From: Hoyosella sp. YIM 151337 | Lineage (GTDB): Bacteria > Actinomycetota > Actinomycetes > Mycobacteriales > Mycobacteriaceae | NCBI RefSeq assembly: GCF_026041215.1 | Contig: NZ_JAPEIQ010000011.1 | Location: 1 to 64,000, forward strand | Length of the DNA: 64,000 nucleotides | Direction: 5' to 3' | Shown here: piece after piece, positions 18,936-27,869 of the stretch | Layout of the letters: each line of letters starts with the position of its first letter | Position numbering within the stretch: position 1 is the first letter of the stretch | Made by a program: the position numbers and the translations under genes | Notes under the pieces: generated by a model | What the model was told of the DNA's origin: nothing | Database searches by the model: none | The model's input: the letters and a program-made list of their open reading frames with translations, nothing else

Positions 18936-20036
18936 TTGTCACCCGTCGCTGCGAAAAGGCGCGAAGCGTGGCGTGGTAGCGCCACGATCCGCGGCGCGCG
19001 AAGTGTGACGGTGCTCAGTGCCGGACTGATTACTGCGATCCTCGCTATCCTGGTGATTTCCGCAAGCGTTGGCCCACTTGATACCTCGCTGGCTGACGCG
19101 GCGAAAATCGTGATAGGTCACGTACTGCCCGGTATGCCGTGGATGACGGACGGCACCATTTCCGTGGCTCAGGATCGTGCGGTGTGGAACTTTCGCGTGT
19201 CGCGCACCCTTCTTGCCGCCATCGCTGGCGCCTCACTTGCGCTCGCTGGCGCGCTGATGCAGGTGACTGTGCGCAACCCGCTCGCTGAACCGTACATCCT
19301 GGGGGTTTCGGCCGGCGCGGGTGTGGGCGCCGTCAGTGCGATCGTTCTTGGGTCCGCGGCTCTCTCCGGGCTGCCCATCAGCCTCGCTGCGTTCGCGGGG
19401 GCTGTCGTCGCGACCGGCCTCGTCTACGGCCTCGCACAACAACGCGGTGTGATAGCTCCGGCACGGTTAATTCTCGCCGGTGTAGCCCTCGGGGCACTGC
19501 TGTCGGCGGTAACCAACTTTCTCACGATCACCACCGAGGCGCAGAACGTGTACAGCGTGCTGTTTTTCCTGCTCGGAAGCGTATCTGCGGCGACCTATAC
19601 GCAGTTGATTTTTCCTGCTATCTGCCTTGTGCTGGTGTCTGGCGTGGTCATGCTGCGTTCACGAGACCTCAACGCAATGCTCGTGGGTGACGAGTCGGCG
19701 ATCGCGCTTGGCGTGAACGTTGGCTTCTTGCGTAAGCTCCTTCTCCTTGCCGCAGCACTCCTTACCGGCGCGACAGTCGCGGTCGCAGGCGGTATTGGCT
19801 TCGTGGGGCTGGTGATACCGCACATCGCAAGGATCATCGTGGGAGCTGATCACCGCCGGATGCTCCCCGTCACAGTGCTCGGCGGCGCATGTTTTCTGAT
19901 GCTCGCCGACCTGCTCTCCCGAACAATCGCACAGCCAACCGAGATTCCGCTTGGCATTCTCACTGCGGTCGTCGGCGCGCCTTTCTTTCTATGGCTGATG
20001 CGGCGTTCGTCCGCAGTGCGGGGAGGTATTAGCTGA
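18936..20036 (+). CDS. FecCD-type ABC transporter permease (siderophore, haem or cobalamin)
   Basis: The protein has 366 residues and about 9-10 membrane helices of the FecCD family: NFRVSRTLLAAIAGASLALAGALMQ, NPLAEPYILGVSAGAG, LLLAAALLTGATVAVAGGIGFVGLVIPHIAR (the ATPase-coupling segment) and PTEIPLGILTAVVGAPFFLWLM. The TTG start has a GAGG before it. The stop overlaps the ATPase gene start (TGATG). The substrate, an iron-siderophore, haem or B12, cannot be told from sequence. The 96 bases before it are AT-richer, but I see no clear Fur, Zur or cobalamin element. Confidence 0.92.
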   Translation: MSPVAAKRREAWRGSATIRGARSVTVLSAGLITAILAILVISASVGPLDTSLADAAKIVIGHVLPGMPWMTDGTISVAQDRAVWNFRVSRTLLAAIAGASLALAGALMQVTVRNPLAEPYILGVSAGAGVGAVSAIVLGSAALSGLPISLAAFAGAVVATGLVYGLAQQRGVIAPARLILAGVALGALLSAVTNFLTITTEAQNVYSVLFFLLGSVSAATYTQLIFPAICLVLVSGVVMLRSRDLNAMLVGDESAIALGVNVGFLRKLLLLAAALLTGATVAVAGGIGFVGLVIPHIARIIVGADHRRMLPVTVLGGACFLMLADLLSRTIAQPTEIPLGILTAVVGAPFFLWLMRRSSAVRGGIS

Positions 20037-20842
20037 TGCGGGTTCGTTGTGATCGGCTGTGTGTGACGCTCAACGGTCGGGCGATCGTGCATGACGTTAC
20101 ATTCACTGTGCCTACTGGGACCTTTCTGGGTCTGCTTGGACCTAATGGCAGCGGAAAGTCGACCTTATTGCGGGCTCTGTACCGGCTGCATAAACCCTCG
20201 CGGGGCCACGTTTTGCTCGGTGAGCGTGACCTCCGATCTATGTCAGCACGGGAGTCCGCGCGGCTGGTAGCCGTCGTCGCGCAGGAGAGTCCGCACGATT
20301 TCCCGCTCACCGTGCGCGATGTCGCGCTGCTCGGCCGGGTTCCGCACCAGCGCGGGTTCGGCAGTGACTCGCAGTACGAGCTGGACCTGGCTGCGGAGGC
20401 TTTGCGCTCTGTCGGCGCTGCCCACCTGGCAGCCCGTATGTTCGCGGATCTCTCTGGTGGGGAGAAGCAGCGCGTCCAGCTTGCGCGTGCACTGGTTCAG
20501 GAGGCTCCGGTACTCATCCTCGACGAGCCCACAAATCACTTAGACATCGGATTTCAGCTCGAACTCATGGCGATGATTCGTGAACGAGGCCTCACAACAA
20601 TTGCAGCACTACACGACTTGAATCTCGCAGCGACGTTCTGCGACGACGTCGTCGTGCTCGCCCAGGGGTCCGTTGCGGCTGCTGGCCCACCAGCTGATGT
20701 GTTGCAGCCGGGATTGATCCGAGAGGTCTTCGGCGTCACCGCCGATATCGTGCCGCATCCCCATGACAGCCGGACGGTTATCGCCTTCTCCGCGCTGCGA
20801 GCGGTGGATGCTGTGAAATTGACCCCCAGATTCAAGGAGTGA
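20036..20842 (+). CDS. ABC transporter ATP-binding protein, FepC/BtuD type
   Basis: The protein has 268 residues. Walker A is GPNGSGKSTL (about 38-47), the Q-loop is VVAQES, the signature is LSGGEKQRVQLARAL, Walker B is APVLILDEPTNHLD and the H-loop is ALHDLN. It is the energy-coupling subunit of the importer formed with the FecCD permease upstream (1-base overlap) and the binding lipoprotein downstream (6-base gap). Confidence 0.94.
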   Translation: MRVRCDRLCVTLNGRAIVHDVTFTVPTGTFLGLLGPNGSGKSTLLRALYRLHKPSRGHVLLGERDLRSMSARESARLVAVVAQESPHDFPLTVRDVALLGRVPHQRGFGSDSQYELDLAAEALRSVGAAHLAARMFADLSGGEKQRVQLARALVQEAPVLILDEPTNHLDIGFQLELMAMIRERGLTTIAALHDLNLAATFCDDVVVLAQGSVAAAGPPADVLQPGLIREVFGVTADIVPHPHDSRTVIAFSALRAVDAVKLTPRFKE

Positions 20843-20848
20843 GGACGA

Positions 20849-21832
20849 ATGCGCCGGACAGTTTCGGGAGCAGTGGTTGTGCTGGGCACTGTGCTGCTGG
20901 GTGGTTGCGGACAATCCGTCACACCCACAGGTGCGGCTGACGACACTGGGGTCCGCAGCATCGAAAACTGTGGCCGCACGGTCACAGTGAACGGAGAACC
21001 GGAGCGGCTGGTGTCCATGATGCCTGGAACCACAGACCTTCTGGTCCGTCTCGGAGTGGGGGACCATATTGTGGCGGAGGCACAGTCGAAGGGGGCGCCC
21101 CTCAACGCGGAGCTCGATTCCCAAGCGGTCGAGAGGTTGAGCGAGGACGGACCACCTTCCCGCGAGGTACTGCTCAACGTCGCGCCGGACCTCGTTGTTT
21201 CCCCGACGAGTTACGAATTCACCGCTGAGCAGGGTTTTGCGAGCATTGATCAACTCAGTGACGCGGGCGCCGCCGTTTACATCTCGACCGCAGGCTGTTT
21301 TGATCGGCGAAAAACGGCGGAAGTATCAGACTTGATCGTCGACATCGAAAACCTATCCGCCCTGTTGGGTACGGAACGAGTCGGTGCGGAGTTGGCGGAC
21401 GACGTCCGCGCGGAAATAGTGACGATCACACAGGCAGTCGACGACCAGCCAAAGCCGACGGTGGCGCAGTTATTCATTGAGGGAACAACGATCTCGGCGG
21501 TCGGAGCGGGCCTCGAATACGACATCATTCGCACTGCAGGCGGTGACAACGTCTTCGACCCCGGTGACCCGGAGTTCTCGGATTTCATCGCCGCGGTGAT
21601 TTCTCCCGAGGAACTGATCGCGCGTGATCCCGAGGTGCTGGTCGTCAGTGTGATGAGTGATGCGCACGAACAGTCAGTGCGGGCTTTGCTCGCCGATCGA
21701 TTTCCCGACGTCGCTGCAGTTCGTGACGGCCGGATCATCGCCGTGTCGAGTGATGCGGTGATGCCGGGCACGTGGGGGAATCTTGAGGTATTGCGGCAGT
21801 TGGCGGGCGCGTTTCATCCGAGCGTCTTTTAA
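20849..21832 (+). CDS. Periplasmic-binding lipoprotein of iron/cobalamin ABC importer
   Basis: The protein has 327 residues. A lipoprotein signal ends in LLGGC (Cys20). The remainder is a class III (TroA/BtuF-like) fold, with ERLVSMMPGTTDLLVRLGVGDHIV at the start, APDLVVSPTSYEF in the middle and AVRDGRIIAVSSDAVMPGTW near the end. It captures the substrate outside the membrane and passes it to the permease encoded two genes upstream. GAGGACGA precedes the ATG. Confidence 0.9.
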   Translation: MRRTVSGAVVVLGTVLLGGCGQSVTPTGAADDTGVRSIENCGRTVTVNGEPERLVSMMPGTTDLLVRLGVGDHIVAEAQSKGAPLNAELDSQAVERLSEDGPPSREVLLNVAPDLVVSPTSYEFTAEQGFASIDQLSDAGAAVYISTAGCFDRRKTAEVSDLIVDIENLSALLGTERVGAELADDVRAEIVTITQAVDDQPKPTVAQLFIEGTTISAVGAGLEYDIIRTAGGDNVFDPGDPEFSDFIAAVISPEELIARDPEVLVVSVMSDAHEQSVRALLADRFPDVAAVRDGRIIAVSSDAVMPGTWGNLEVLRQLAGAFHPSVF

Positions 21833-21838
21833 AGCTTG

Positions 21839-22657
21839 TCATTCGGCGGCACGCGAAAGCTCTCTTCTGATTGCTTCGCTCATGAGGTGAACCAACGGCA
21901 GTACGTCGCGCTCGTCCCAACTGTCCGCGCGCATTCCGAGGTATGCGCGGCGTGCGAGATCCAGCGCAGCGCAGTGGGGGTGGGTGAGCCGGTCTCTGGC
22001 CCATGCAGCGGCCGCGTCCTTCGAGGCGATCGTGCCGGTTGCGGCCGTCATCCACATGCGCGCGAGCGTGAGCAGAACGTTTCGCTCATCGCCCGCAACG
22101 CTGGTGAGCAGTTCGGGGAGCGTATCGGCGATCGCCCTGCGCAGATCGGCCTCCGGGACTGGATCAAACACCTCTCGTGCTGGCCTGCCAACGAGGGCCA
22201 CATTGTGGTCGCGCGCTTGAGTGATGACAATTGCCAGGTCGGGGTTAGGTGCGGGCGGAGGTATGTGGTTGCGTTCGAAATCCGGCCGCAACCACTCGCC
22301 GTACAGAAACTCGTGGATGGGCGGGTAGCGCCAGGGGCGAATATCTGGCTCAGCCAGTACCGTCACCTCAAGGGGGCGGGGAGTCTCAGCGCGGTAAGGA
22401 TCACCAGAGATGCCCATGAATGCCGCGGCAAGGCGCTCGCGCGCGCTCGCTGTGGTTCGGTTACGCGTGACAACTAGCACGTCGACGTCGCTCTGAGGCT
22501 GGAGTCCGCCCGTGTTCACAGCGGAACCGAACAGATAGACGCCCGCGAGCTCCGCCCCGAATTCTCGACTTACGGCAACATGCGCCTGAGCCGCTTCGGC
22601 GGGGATGGGTTGGGGCGGGGGCACGATCTGTGGACTCTGGTGTCGCTCCATCACCAC
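21839..22657 (-). CDS. AadA-like aminoglycoside nucleotidyltransferase family protein
   Basis: The protein has 272 residues from the chosen GTG. The nucleotidyltransferase core is clear: VYLFGSAVNTGGLQPQSDVDVLVV with the GS and DxD motifs. The C-terminal half resembles the AadA/DUF4111 domain (TLARMWMTAATGTIASKDAAAAWA). Enzymes of this type adenylylate streptomycin and spectinomycin, and many chromosomal homologues have unknown substrates. It starts 3 bases after the stop of the TetR gene, so the two form an operon. GTG at 22657 and 22654 and ATG at 22651 are all possible starts. Confidence 0.85.
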   Translation of the reverse strand: MVMERHQSPQIVPPPQPIPAEAAQAHVAVSREFGAELAGVYLFGSAVNTGGLQPQSDVDVLVVTRNRTTASARERLAAAFMGISGDPYRAETPRPLEVTVLAEPDIRPWRYPPIHEFLYGEWLRPDFERNHIPPPAPNPDLAIVITQARDHNVALVGRPAREVFDPVPEADLRRAIADTLPELLTSVAGDERNVLLTLARMWMTAATGTIASKDAAAAWARDRLTHPHCAALDLARRAYLGMRADSWDERDVLPLVHLMSEAIRRELSRAAE

Positions 22658-22660
22658 CTG

Positions 22661-23254
22661 TCACTTCCCTGCGGGCAGAAGAGCTGCGAGGAAGGAGGTG
22701 AAGGTCGAGCCGGGAATTGAAGGGTCGGCTGCGCGCTGGATGCCGATGCCGAGTGCGAGCCCGAGTACGCCGATCATGAGTTCGTCCGGGGGGAGTGCGA
22801 ATCGAATACCGCGCTCTGCAGCGAGGGTGTCTGCGATGTCGATACCGGCCGCGCGTAACCGCTTGTAACGCTGTGCGTTTGCGTCGCGTATTTCGCCATC
22901 ACCCGCTGCCGAGGTGACCTCGGTCTCCAGCCGCGTCCAGCGGGCATCTCCGATCGTCTCCGCGCTCCAGGCAGTGATGGCAGTGAGGAGACCAGTAACG
23001 TCTTCTCCTGCACTGTGGATCGCTTCGCGCAGCCGGGTCGCGGCGCGGTCATACAACTGGTCCACCACCGCGACCCCAAGCGCGGTCTTACTGGCGAAGT
23101 TGGAATACACCGCACCATGTGAATAGCCCGCAGCATCCGCGACCTCGCCGATCGATGTCACTCGGTAGCCCCGGTCCAGGAACAGTTCGGTCGCTGCGTC
23201 GAGGACGCGCTGCCGCGTCTGTTGCTGACTTTCTCTCCTTGTCAGCCGTTGCAT
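22661..23254 (-). CDS. TetR family regulator
   Basis: The protein has 197 residues. The helix-turn-helix is at about residues 14-60 (DAATELFLDRGYRVTSIGEV, then ADAAGYSHGAVYSNFASKTAL). It lies in an operon with the downstream nucleotidyltransferase and is divergent from the monooxygenase/dehydrogenase pair. The inverted repeat at 23289-23305 lies between the two start sites and is a likely operator, so it may control both directions. Confidence 0.9.
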   Translation of the reverse strand: MQRLTRRESQQQTRQRVLDAATELFLDRGYRVTSIGEVADAAGYSHGAVYSNFASKTALGVAVVDQLYDRAATRLREAIHSAGEDVTGLLTAITAWSAETIGDARWTRLETEVTSAAGDGEIRDANAQRYKRLRAAGIDIADTLAAERGIRFALPPDELMIGVLGLALGIGIQRAADPSIPGSTFTSFLAALLPAGK

Positions 23255-23288
23255 GCCGTCATCCTACTGTGCGATTATTTGCGTATTC

Positions 23289-23305
23289 AGATTACCAGCT
23301 AATCT
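23289..23305. promoter_or_regulatory. Inverted repeat between TetR and monooxygenase genes
   Basis: AGATTA-CCAGC-TAATCT, with 6-base arms and a 5-base spacer, lies 34 bases from the TetR start and just before the monooxygenase ribosome site. A repressor bound here would block the monooxygenase transcript. Probable TetR operator. Confidence 0.55.
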
Positions 23306-23322
23306 CAATGAGGAGATCATCT

Positions 23323-24819
23323 GTGGTACCGGATCACGAAGTCCTCATCGTCGGCGCGGGGTTCTCCGGAATCGGTGCAGCGATCAAGCTTGATCAGGCA
23401 GGGTTTTCCGATTTCGTCATTCTGGAAGACGGTGACGGGGTCGGGGGTGCGTGGCACTGGAACACTTATCCTGGTGTAGCCGTAGATATTCCCTCGTTCA
23501 GTTACCAGTTCTCGTTCGACACGCGTCCCGACTGGTCGCGGGTGTACGCCCCCGGCCGCGAATTGAAGTCGTATGCCGAGAGCTGTGTCGACAAGTACGG
23601 CCTGCGTGACCGGCTGCGGTTTAACAGCAGAGTTGAATCCGCGGTATTTGACGAAGCGTCTGACTGTTGGGTTGTCGGCACGACGAGCGGAAAACAGTTG
23701 ACTGCCCGCTACCTTGTCACCGCGACAGGTGTCCTTACACAGCCAAAACCACCGGCAATCGACGGCATTGACAGCTTCGGTGGCACGCTCATGCACACCG
23801 CGCGGTGGGACCATACGGTGGATCTTCGTGGCAAGAAGGTGGCAGTGATCGGCACCGGCGCGTCCGCGGTACAGGTGATACCGTCCATCGCGCCTGAGGT
23901 CGGTCACTTAGTTGTCTTCCAGCGCACGCCTATCTGGTGTCTGCCTAAGCCCGATGGCCCGATACCGGCACCGGCACGGTTCGCTCTCGGCCACGTTCCA
24001 GGCGCGCGCCAGTTAGCTCGCCTGGCGAGTGAGTGTTTTGTTGAACTCACCTTTCCCATCGCAGCGCATTTCTACGGAAAGGTCCCTATTTCGCGTGCCG
24101 GGGAAAAAGTTGGCCTGCAATTCTTGCGTCGTCAGGTGCATGACCCAGTGGTGCGGGAGAAACTCACTCCCAAATACCCGCTTGGCTGCAAGCGGCCGAG
24201 CTTTTCAAACGACTACCTCTCCACGTTCAACCGCGCCAACGTGTTTCTGGAGACGAACGGAATCGACAGAATCACAGCGGATGGGATCCGCACGGTCGAC
24301 GGAGCTGAGCACCAAGTCGATGTGCTGATACTTGCGACGGGCTTCAAGGTATTCGAGGCCGGAAACATGCCACCCTTCCGCATGGTCGGGCGGGGTGGGC
24401 GCGACCTTGAGTCATGGTGGGATGAGACCCGCTACCAGGCATACCAAGGTGTGAGTGTCCCGAAGTTCCCGAACGCCTTCACCGTCTTGGGTCCGTACGG
24501 CTACAACGGATCGTCCTACTTCAACTTGATCGAAGTCCAGGCGCAGCACATCGCTCGGTGCCTCACGCACGCACGCCGAAGCGGCGCGACACGAGTGGAA
24601 ATCACTGAACAGGCAAACGCCCGCTATCTCGACAAGATGATGCAGCGCCGCGACAATCAAGTTTTCTTCCAGCCTGGCTGTGCGACGTCGAACAGCTATT
24701 ACTTCGACAAGCACGGCGATGTGCCATTCCGTCCTGCGCTGACGCTGGAAACTATGTGGGAAAGCCGAACATTCGACCTTAACGACTACGCGTTCGCCGC
24801 TGCTAGGCCAAGACAGTGA
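23323..24819 (+). CDS. FAD-dependent monooxygenase, Baeyer-Villiger type
   Basis: The protein has 498 residues. It has two Rossmann motifs, VLIVGAGFSGIG at the N-terminus for FAD and VAVIGTGASAVQ near residue 168 for NADPH. Between them is FGGTLMHTARWDH, the FxGxxxHxxxW fingerprint of Baeyer-Villiger monooxygenases. Near the C-terminus LILATGF is the usual ATG-type motif. It should insert oxygen next to a ketone; the substrate is unknown. GAGGAG stands 6-7 bases before the GTG at 23323, which is preferred over the ATG at 23308. Its stop overlaps the next gene (GTGA). Confidence 0.88.
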   Translation: MVPDHEVLIVGAGFSGIGAAIKLDQAGFSDFVILEDGDGVGGAWHWNTYPGVAVDIPSFSYQFSFDTRPDWSRVYAPGRELKSYAESCVDKYGLRDRLRFNSRVESAVFDEASDCWVVGTTSGKQLTARYLVTATGVLTQPKPPAIDGIDSFGGTLMHTARWDHTVDLRGKKVAVIGTGASAVQVIPSIAPEVGHLVVFQRTPIWCLPKPDGPIPAPARFALGHVPGARQLARLASECFVELTFPIAAHFYGKVPISRAGEKVGLQFLRRQVHDPVVREKLTPKYPLGCKRPSFSNDYLSTFNRANVFLETNGIDRITADGIRTVDGAEHQVDVLILATGFKVFEAGNMPPFRMVGRGGRDLESWWDETRYQAYQGVSVPKFPNAFTVLGPYGYNGSSYFNLIEVQAQHIARCLTHARRSGATRVEITEQANARYLDKMMQRRDNQVFFQPGCATSNSYYFDKHGDVPFRPALTLETMWESRTFDLNDYAFAAARPRQ

Positions 24820-25961
24820 GGGCGGTGACGTGCACCGCTGGCGCGTTGGAGGTCGTTGAGTTGCCAGCAGCCCGGCCCGAACGTGGGCAGGTCGTGCTCG
24901 ACGTGCTCAACTGCGGTATTTGCGGTTCCGATTTACACGCCCGCTATCACGCTGACGAACTCGCCGGTGTGGCGGCTGCGACCGGGTACTCCGGTGCGAT
25001 GCGTTCACATCAGAGCGTCGTGATGGGGCACGAATTCTGCGGCGAGGTGGCAGATTACGGTCCCGGTACACGCAAACGGTGGCGGCCCGGTACCCGTGTC
25101 GTCGCGATGCCGCTTCGTCGCGCCGCTGGCGCCTCGCATCTAACGGGCCTGTCCGAAGCAGCCCCTGGCGGTTACGCCGAGCAGGTGGTTGTCGAGGAGT
25201 CGCTGACATTCGAGGTGCCGAATGGGCTGAGTCCACAGGTTGCAGCGCTGACTGAACCGATGGCGGTCGCGTGGCACGCGGTGCGGCGCTCGGAGATCGG
25301 GAAGAAGGACACCGCGATAGTGATCGGCTGCGGGCCTATCGGGCTGGCAGTGATCGGGATGCTCGCTGCCCGCGGCGTGCGTCACATCATCGCGAGCGAT
25401 TATTCCCCCGCTCGCCGCGCACTGGCAGCCACACTCGGTGCGCACGAGGTGGTGAATCCAAGTGACTCGTCTCCTTATTCAGACTTGGCCGAGCGTGGGC
25501 ACCTTGTCGCAACTCCAGCATTACTGGATCTCGCGATAGACGGCATGCGCACGTTGCGGAGGCTCCCGGTCCCGTGGGAACCGTTGTGGCGGGTCGCCGA
25601 ACGCGCGGGCGCGATCGACCCGAAGGCGCCAGTGATCTTCGAATGTGTCGGCGTGCCGGGTGTGATCGACAGCATTGTCGCCGCGGCGCCGATCCGTTCG
25701 CGCATCGTTGTTGTCGGGGTCTGTATGGATGTCGATCACTTCCGGCCCGCGCTCGCGATCAACAAAGAGATCGACTTGCGTTTCGCCCTGGGCTACCTGC
25801 CGATCGAGTTCCGGGACACCTTGCACATGCTCGCGGTGGGCAAAGTTGACGCCGCACCGCTCATCACCGGAACGGTGGGGCTCGACGGGGTCAGCGAAGC
25901 GTTCGACGCGCTCAGCGACCCAGAACGGCATGCCAAGATACTGGTCGATCCGACCTCCTGA
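24816..25961 (+). CDS. Zinc-dependent alcohol dehydrogenase
   Basis: This medium-chain dehydrogenase of 381 residues has the catalytic zinc ligands in NCGICGSDLHA and VVMGHEFCGEV, and the NAD-binding motif VIGCGPIGLAVIGMLAARG. The cluster of four structural-zinc cysteines is absent, as in the butanediol/sorbitol dehydrogenase-like branch. The GTG start overlaps the monooxygenase stop. I infer that it oxidises an alcohol to the ketone used by the monooxygenase, or an alcohol released from its ester product. Confidence 0.9.
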   Translation: MRAVTCTAGALEVVELPAARPERGQVVLDVLNCGICGSDLHARYHADELAGVAAATGYSGAMRSHQSVVMGHEFCGEVADYGPGTRKRWRPGTRVVAMPLRRAAGASHLTGLSEAAPGGYAEQVVVEESLTFEVPNGLSPQVAALTEPMAVAWHAVRRSEIGKKDTAIVIGCGPIGLAVIGMLAARGVRHIIASDYSPARRALAATLGAHEVVNPSDSSPYSDLAERGHLVATPALLDLAIDGMRTLRRLPVPWEPLWRVAERAGAIDPKAPVIFECVGVPGVIDSIVAAAPIRSRIVVVGVCMDVDHFRPALAINKEIDLRFALGYLPIEFRDTLHMLAVGKVDAAPLITGTVGLDGVSEAFDALSDPERHAKILVDPTS

Positions 25962-25965
25962 GCCG

Positions 25966-27417
25966 TCAGCCCGCGCTGCTTTCCGTACTGGTACCAGCGC
26001 TGTCCGCGGGCATCGGTTTCCGCTTGCCGAAGTAGAGCAAACCGGCCGCAATGGAACCGATAAGGAGCGCGAGCATTCCCGCGAAGAACCACCCGGCGCC
26101 GAAGCTCATGATCAGCGGGATTGAGCCAGCCGTGATGAGACCACCACCGAAAAACGGCTCGAGCACGAGCTGCTTGTAGCCGAAAGCCGGGTACGCGGGC
26201 GTCTTCAAGTCGGGGTCGGCCACGCGCAGCAGGATGAGGCCAGTGGAGGTGACGCCGAGCGACTGGCCGATGTCGGCGATTCCCCGCTCGAACCAGTAGT
26301 CGGGCATGACCCGCCGCGCGAGAACGATAAAGGCGAACAGTGCCCATGCGAGACCGGTGATTGCGAGCAGCAGGAACGGACCGAAGTTCGCGGCGATCGC
26401 CTGAAGCGACAAGGTACCCAGCGCCGCAATGATCAGCACGTCGAGCGAAAAGCCCTGAATCCGCTCGACAAGCTGCTGGTCGACGATGTCGTGTTTGTCG
26501 AACGTCTGAATCGCGAGCTGTACGAGGATGCCCCCGATCATTGCGATCGGGAATAGCGGAACGTGCGCGAAGATTTCGAAGTTGTCGGCCCAAAGCTGTT
26601 GCTCGATCCAGCGCAGCCCTTCGAGGATCATCCATCCGATGAGAACTGCAAGCGCGATGAGACCAAAGTGAAGAGTAAGTGGTTCGATTGATGACGGCTG
26701 GACTGTGAGAGTGCCTGCACGGCGGCGGTTCTCCTTCTCCACCAGACCTGCCTGCTCGGCAACAGAGAGGCTGCCTTTCTCTTTGAGTTGTGTGGTTTTG
26801 TTGGTGCGAACGCCCCAGTTGATCAGAATGATGCCGACGATCACGCCCGACAGGATGCCGATGGTGGCGAGGCCGAGAGCGAGATCCTGGCCCTCCGGGA
26901 AGCCGAACTCCTGGAAGGTAGCCGCCATGCCCGCGGCCGTTCCATGGCCACCCTCAAACCCAATCTCGATCAGCGTTCCAGAAATAATGGGGAGCCCGAA
27001 TACCGGACCGAGAACGAGAAACGCGAGGGCCAATCCCAAAACGTACTGCCCGCTGCCGAGGGCCATGCCGAAGCTGATCTGCGGGCCAGCTACATGGAAG
27101 GCCTCCCTAGGGGAGGGCAGCCGGTGGCCGAGGAACAGTGCCGCGAACACGACGGAGATCAGCAGCCCTGGCAGCGTTCGCCACACGTCGAGGATGCCTT
27201 CGGTGAACAAACCGGATTCCTCGAACCAGTCAACTCCTACGGCGCCCATGAGGCGGCCAAAGATATCCGGCCCGAACAGCAGTGCAAGCCCGCCCCCAAG
27301 GACGGAGCTGGGAATGAAGAGCTTCTGCGCGAGCCGCCACTTGACCCGAATAATCTTCGATACCAGCATCACCACGCCGATGAGCAGCAGGGCGAAACCG
27401 ATCACGTTCGCGGACAT
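25966..27417 (-). CDS. gltS: Sodium:glutamate symporter-like carrier (GltS family)
   Basis: The protein has 483 residues. It has two repeats of five to six membrane helices joined by a cytoplasmic linker (about residues 205-250, rich in Lys/Glu). IEIGFEGGHGTAAGMAATF and IADIGQSLGVTSTGLILLRVADPD resemble the paired GltS motifs, although the family is divergent here. AAAGGATCATC precedes the ATG. It probably imports glutamate or a related acid with sodium. It converges with the alcohol dehydrogenase, leaving only 4 bases. Confidence 0.82.
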   Translation of the reverse strand: MSANVIGFALLLIGVVMLVSKIIRVKWRLAQKLFIPSSVLGGGLALLFGPDIFGRLMGAVGVDWFEESGLFTEGILDVWRTLPGLLISVVFAALFLGHRLPSPREAFHVAGPQISFGMALGSGQYVLGLALAFLVLGPVFGLPIISGTLIEIGFEGGHGTAAGMAATFQEFGFPEGQDLALGLATIGILSGVIVGIILINWGVRTNKTTQLKEKGSLSVAEQAGLVEKENRRRAGTLTVQPSSIEPLTLHFGLIALAVLIGWMILEGLRWIEQQLWADNFEIFAHVPLFPIAMIGGILVQLAIQTFDKHDIVDQQLVERIQGFSLDVLIIAALGTLSLQAIAANFGPFLLLAITGLAWALFAFIVLARRVMPDYWFERGIADIGQSLGVTSTGLILLRVADPDLKTPAYPAFGYKQLVLEPFFGGGLITAGSIPLIMSFGAGWFFAGMLALLIGSIAAGLLYFGKRKPMPADSAGTSTESSAG

Positions 27418-27869
27418 GATGATCCTTTCCCCGCAAGTTGGCGTGTGGCCGCATTATGCGGTGTTCCCGTGAGTTCGGAAGAGCGTCATGTGGACTCGGT
27501 TTCACGCGTCCCTAAGACGATTACGGTACGTCAGAAGGTGGCGCCGGGCGATTCGAATGCCAAACAAATGCCGCCGCATCCCCTCCCTCGCGAAATTCAT
27601 CTGCGCAGGTCACGGCAAACCGGTGAAATCGGGCGGTTTTCGTTGACATGCGGAAGCAGATTTGCGTTGGGAGGCAAAAATCAGATGCGCGCTCGTTGCC
27701 ACTGCTGTACGTTCGCGGCGTGTATAAATGCGCAATCGCAGTGACCCGCATCCGCCGCACCTAGCGGCGGACCAGATTCACCAGAGTTGCTCCGCCGCTT
27801 CAGTACTCGAGTACTGGGCGGCTGTCCGGGCCGCCCGGGTTGTTTCACGACACTCCCGGGGATTTCCAC
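27418..27869. other. Intergenic region between gltS and erm (452 bases)
   Basis: The left part should hold the gltS promoter. A TTGACA at 27643 has no good partner. TGTATAAAT at 27721-27729 is the best -10-like sequence for erm and would give a leader of about 135 bases. The last 70 bases hold two adjacent hairpins, listed separately. A 64-codon frame from 27728 runs into erm and has no ribosome site, so I do not call it a gene. No longer coding frame is convincing. Confidence 0.5.
27801..27836 (+). promoter_or_regulatory. Two adjacent hairpins in the erm leader
   Basis: CAGTACTCGAGTACTG (27801-27816) is a perfect 16-base palindrome. Directly after it GGGCGGC (27816-27822) pairs with GCCGCCC (27830-27836) across a 7-base loop. 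They end 33 bases before the erm start and could form an attenuator, an operator or a transcription barrier. Confidence 0.5.

Noticed and set aside
26788-27744. 318-codon plus-strand frame over gltS
   Set aside because: Antisense to the carrier gene; His/Glu/Arg-rich composition typical of a shadow frame in GC-rich DNA.
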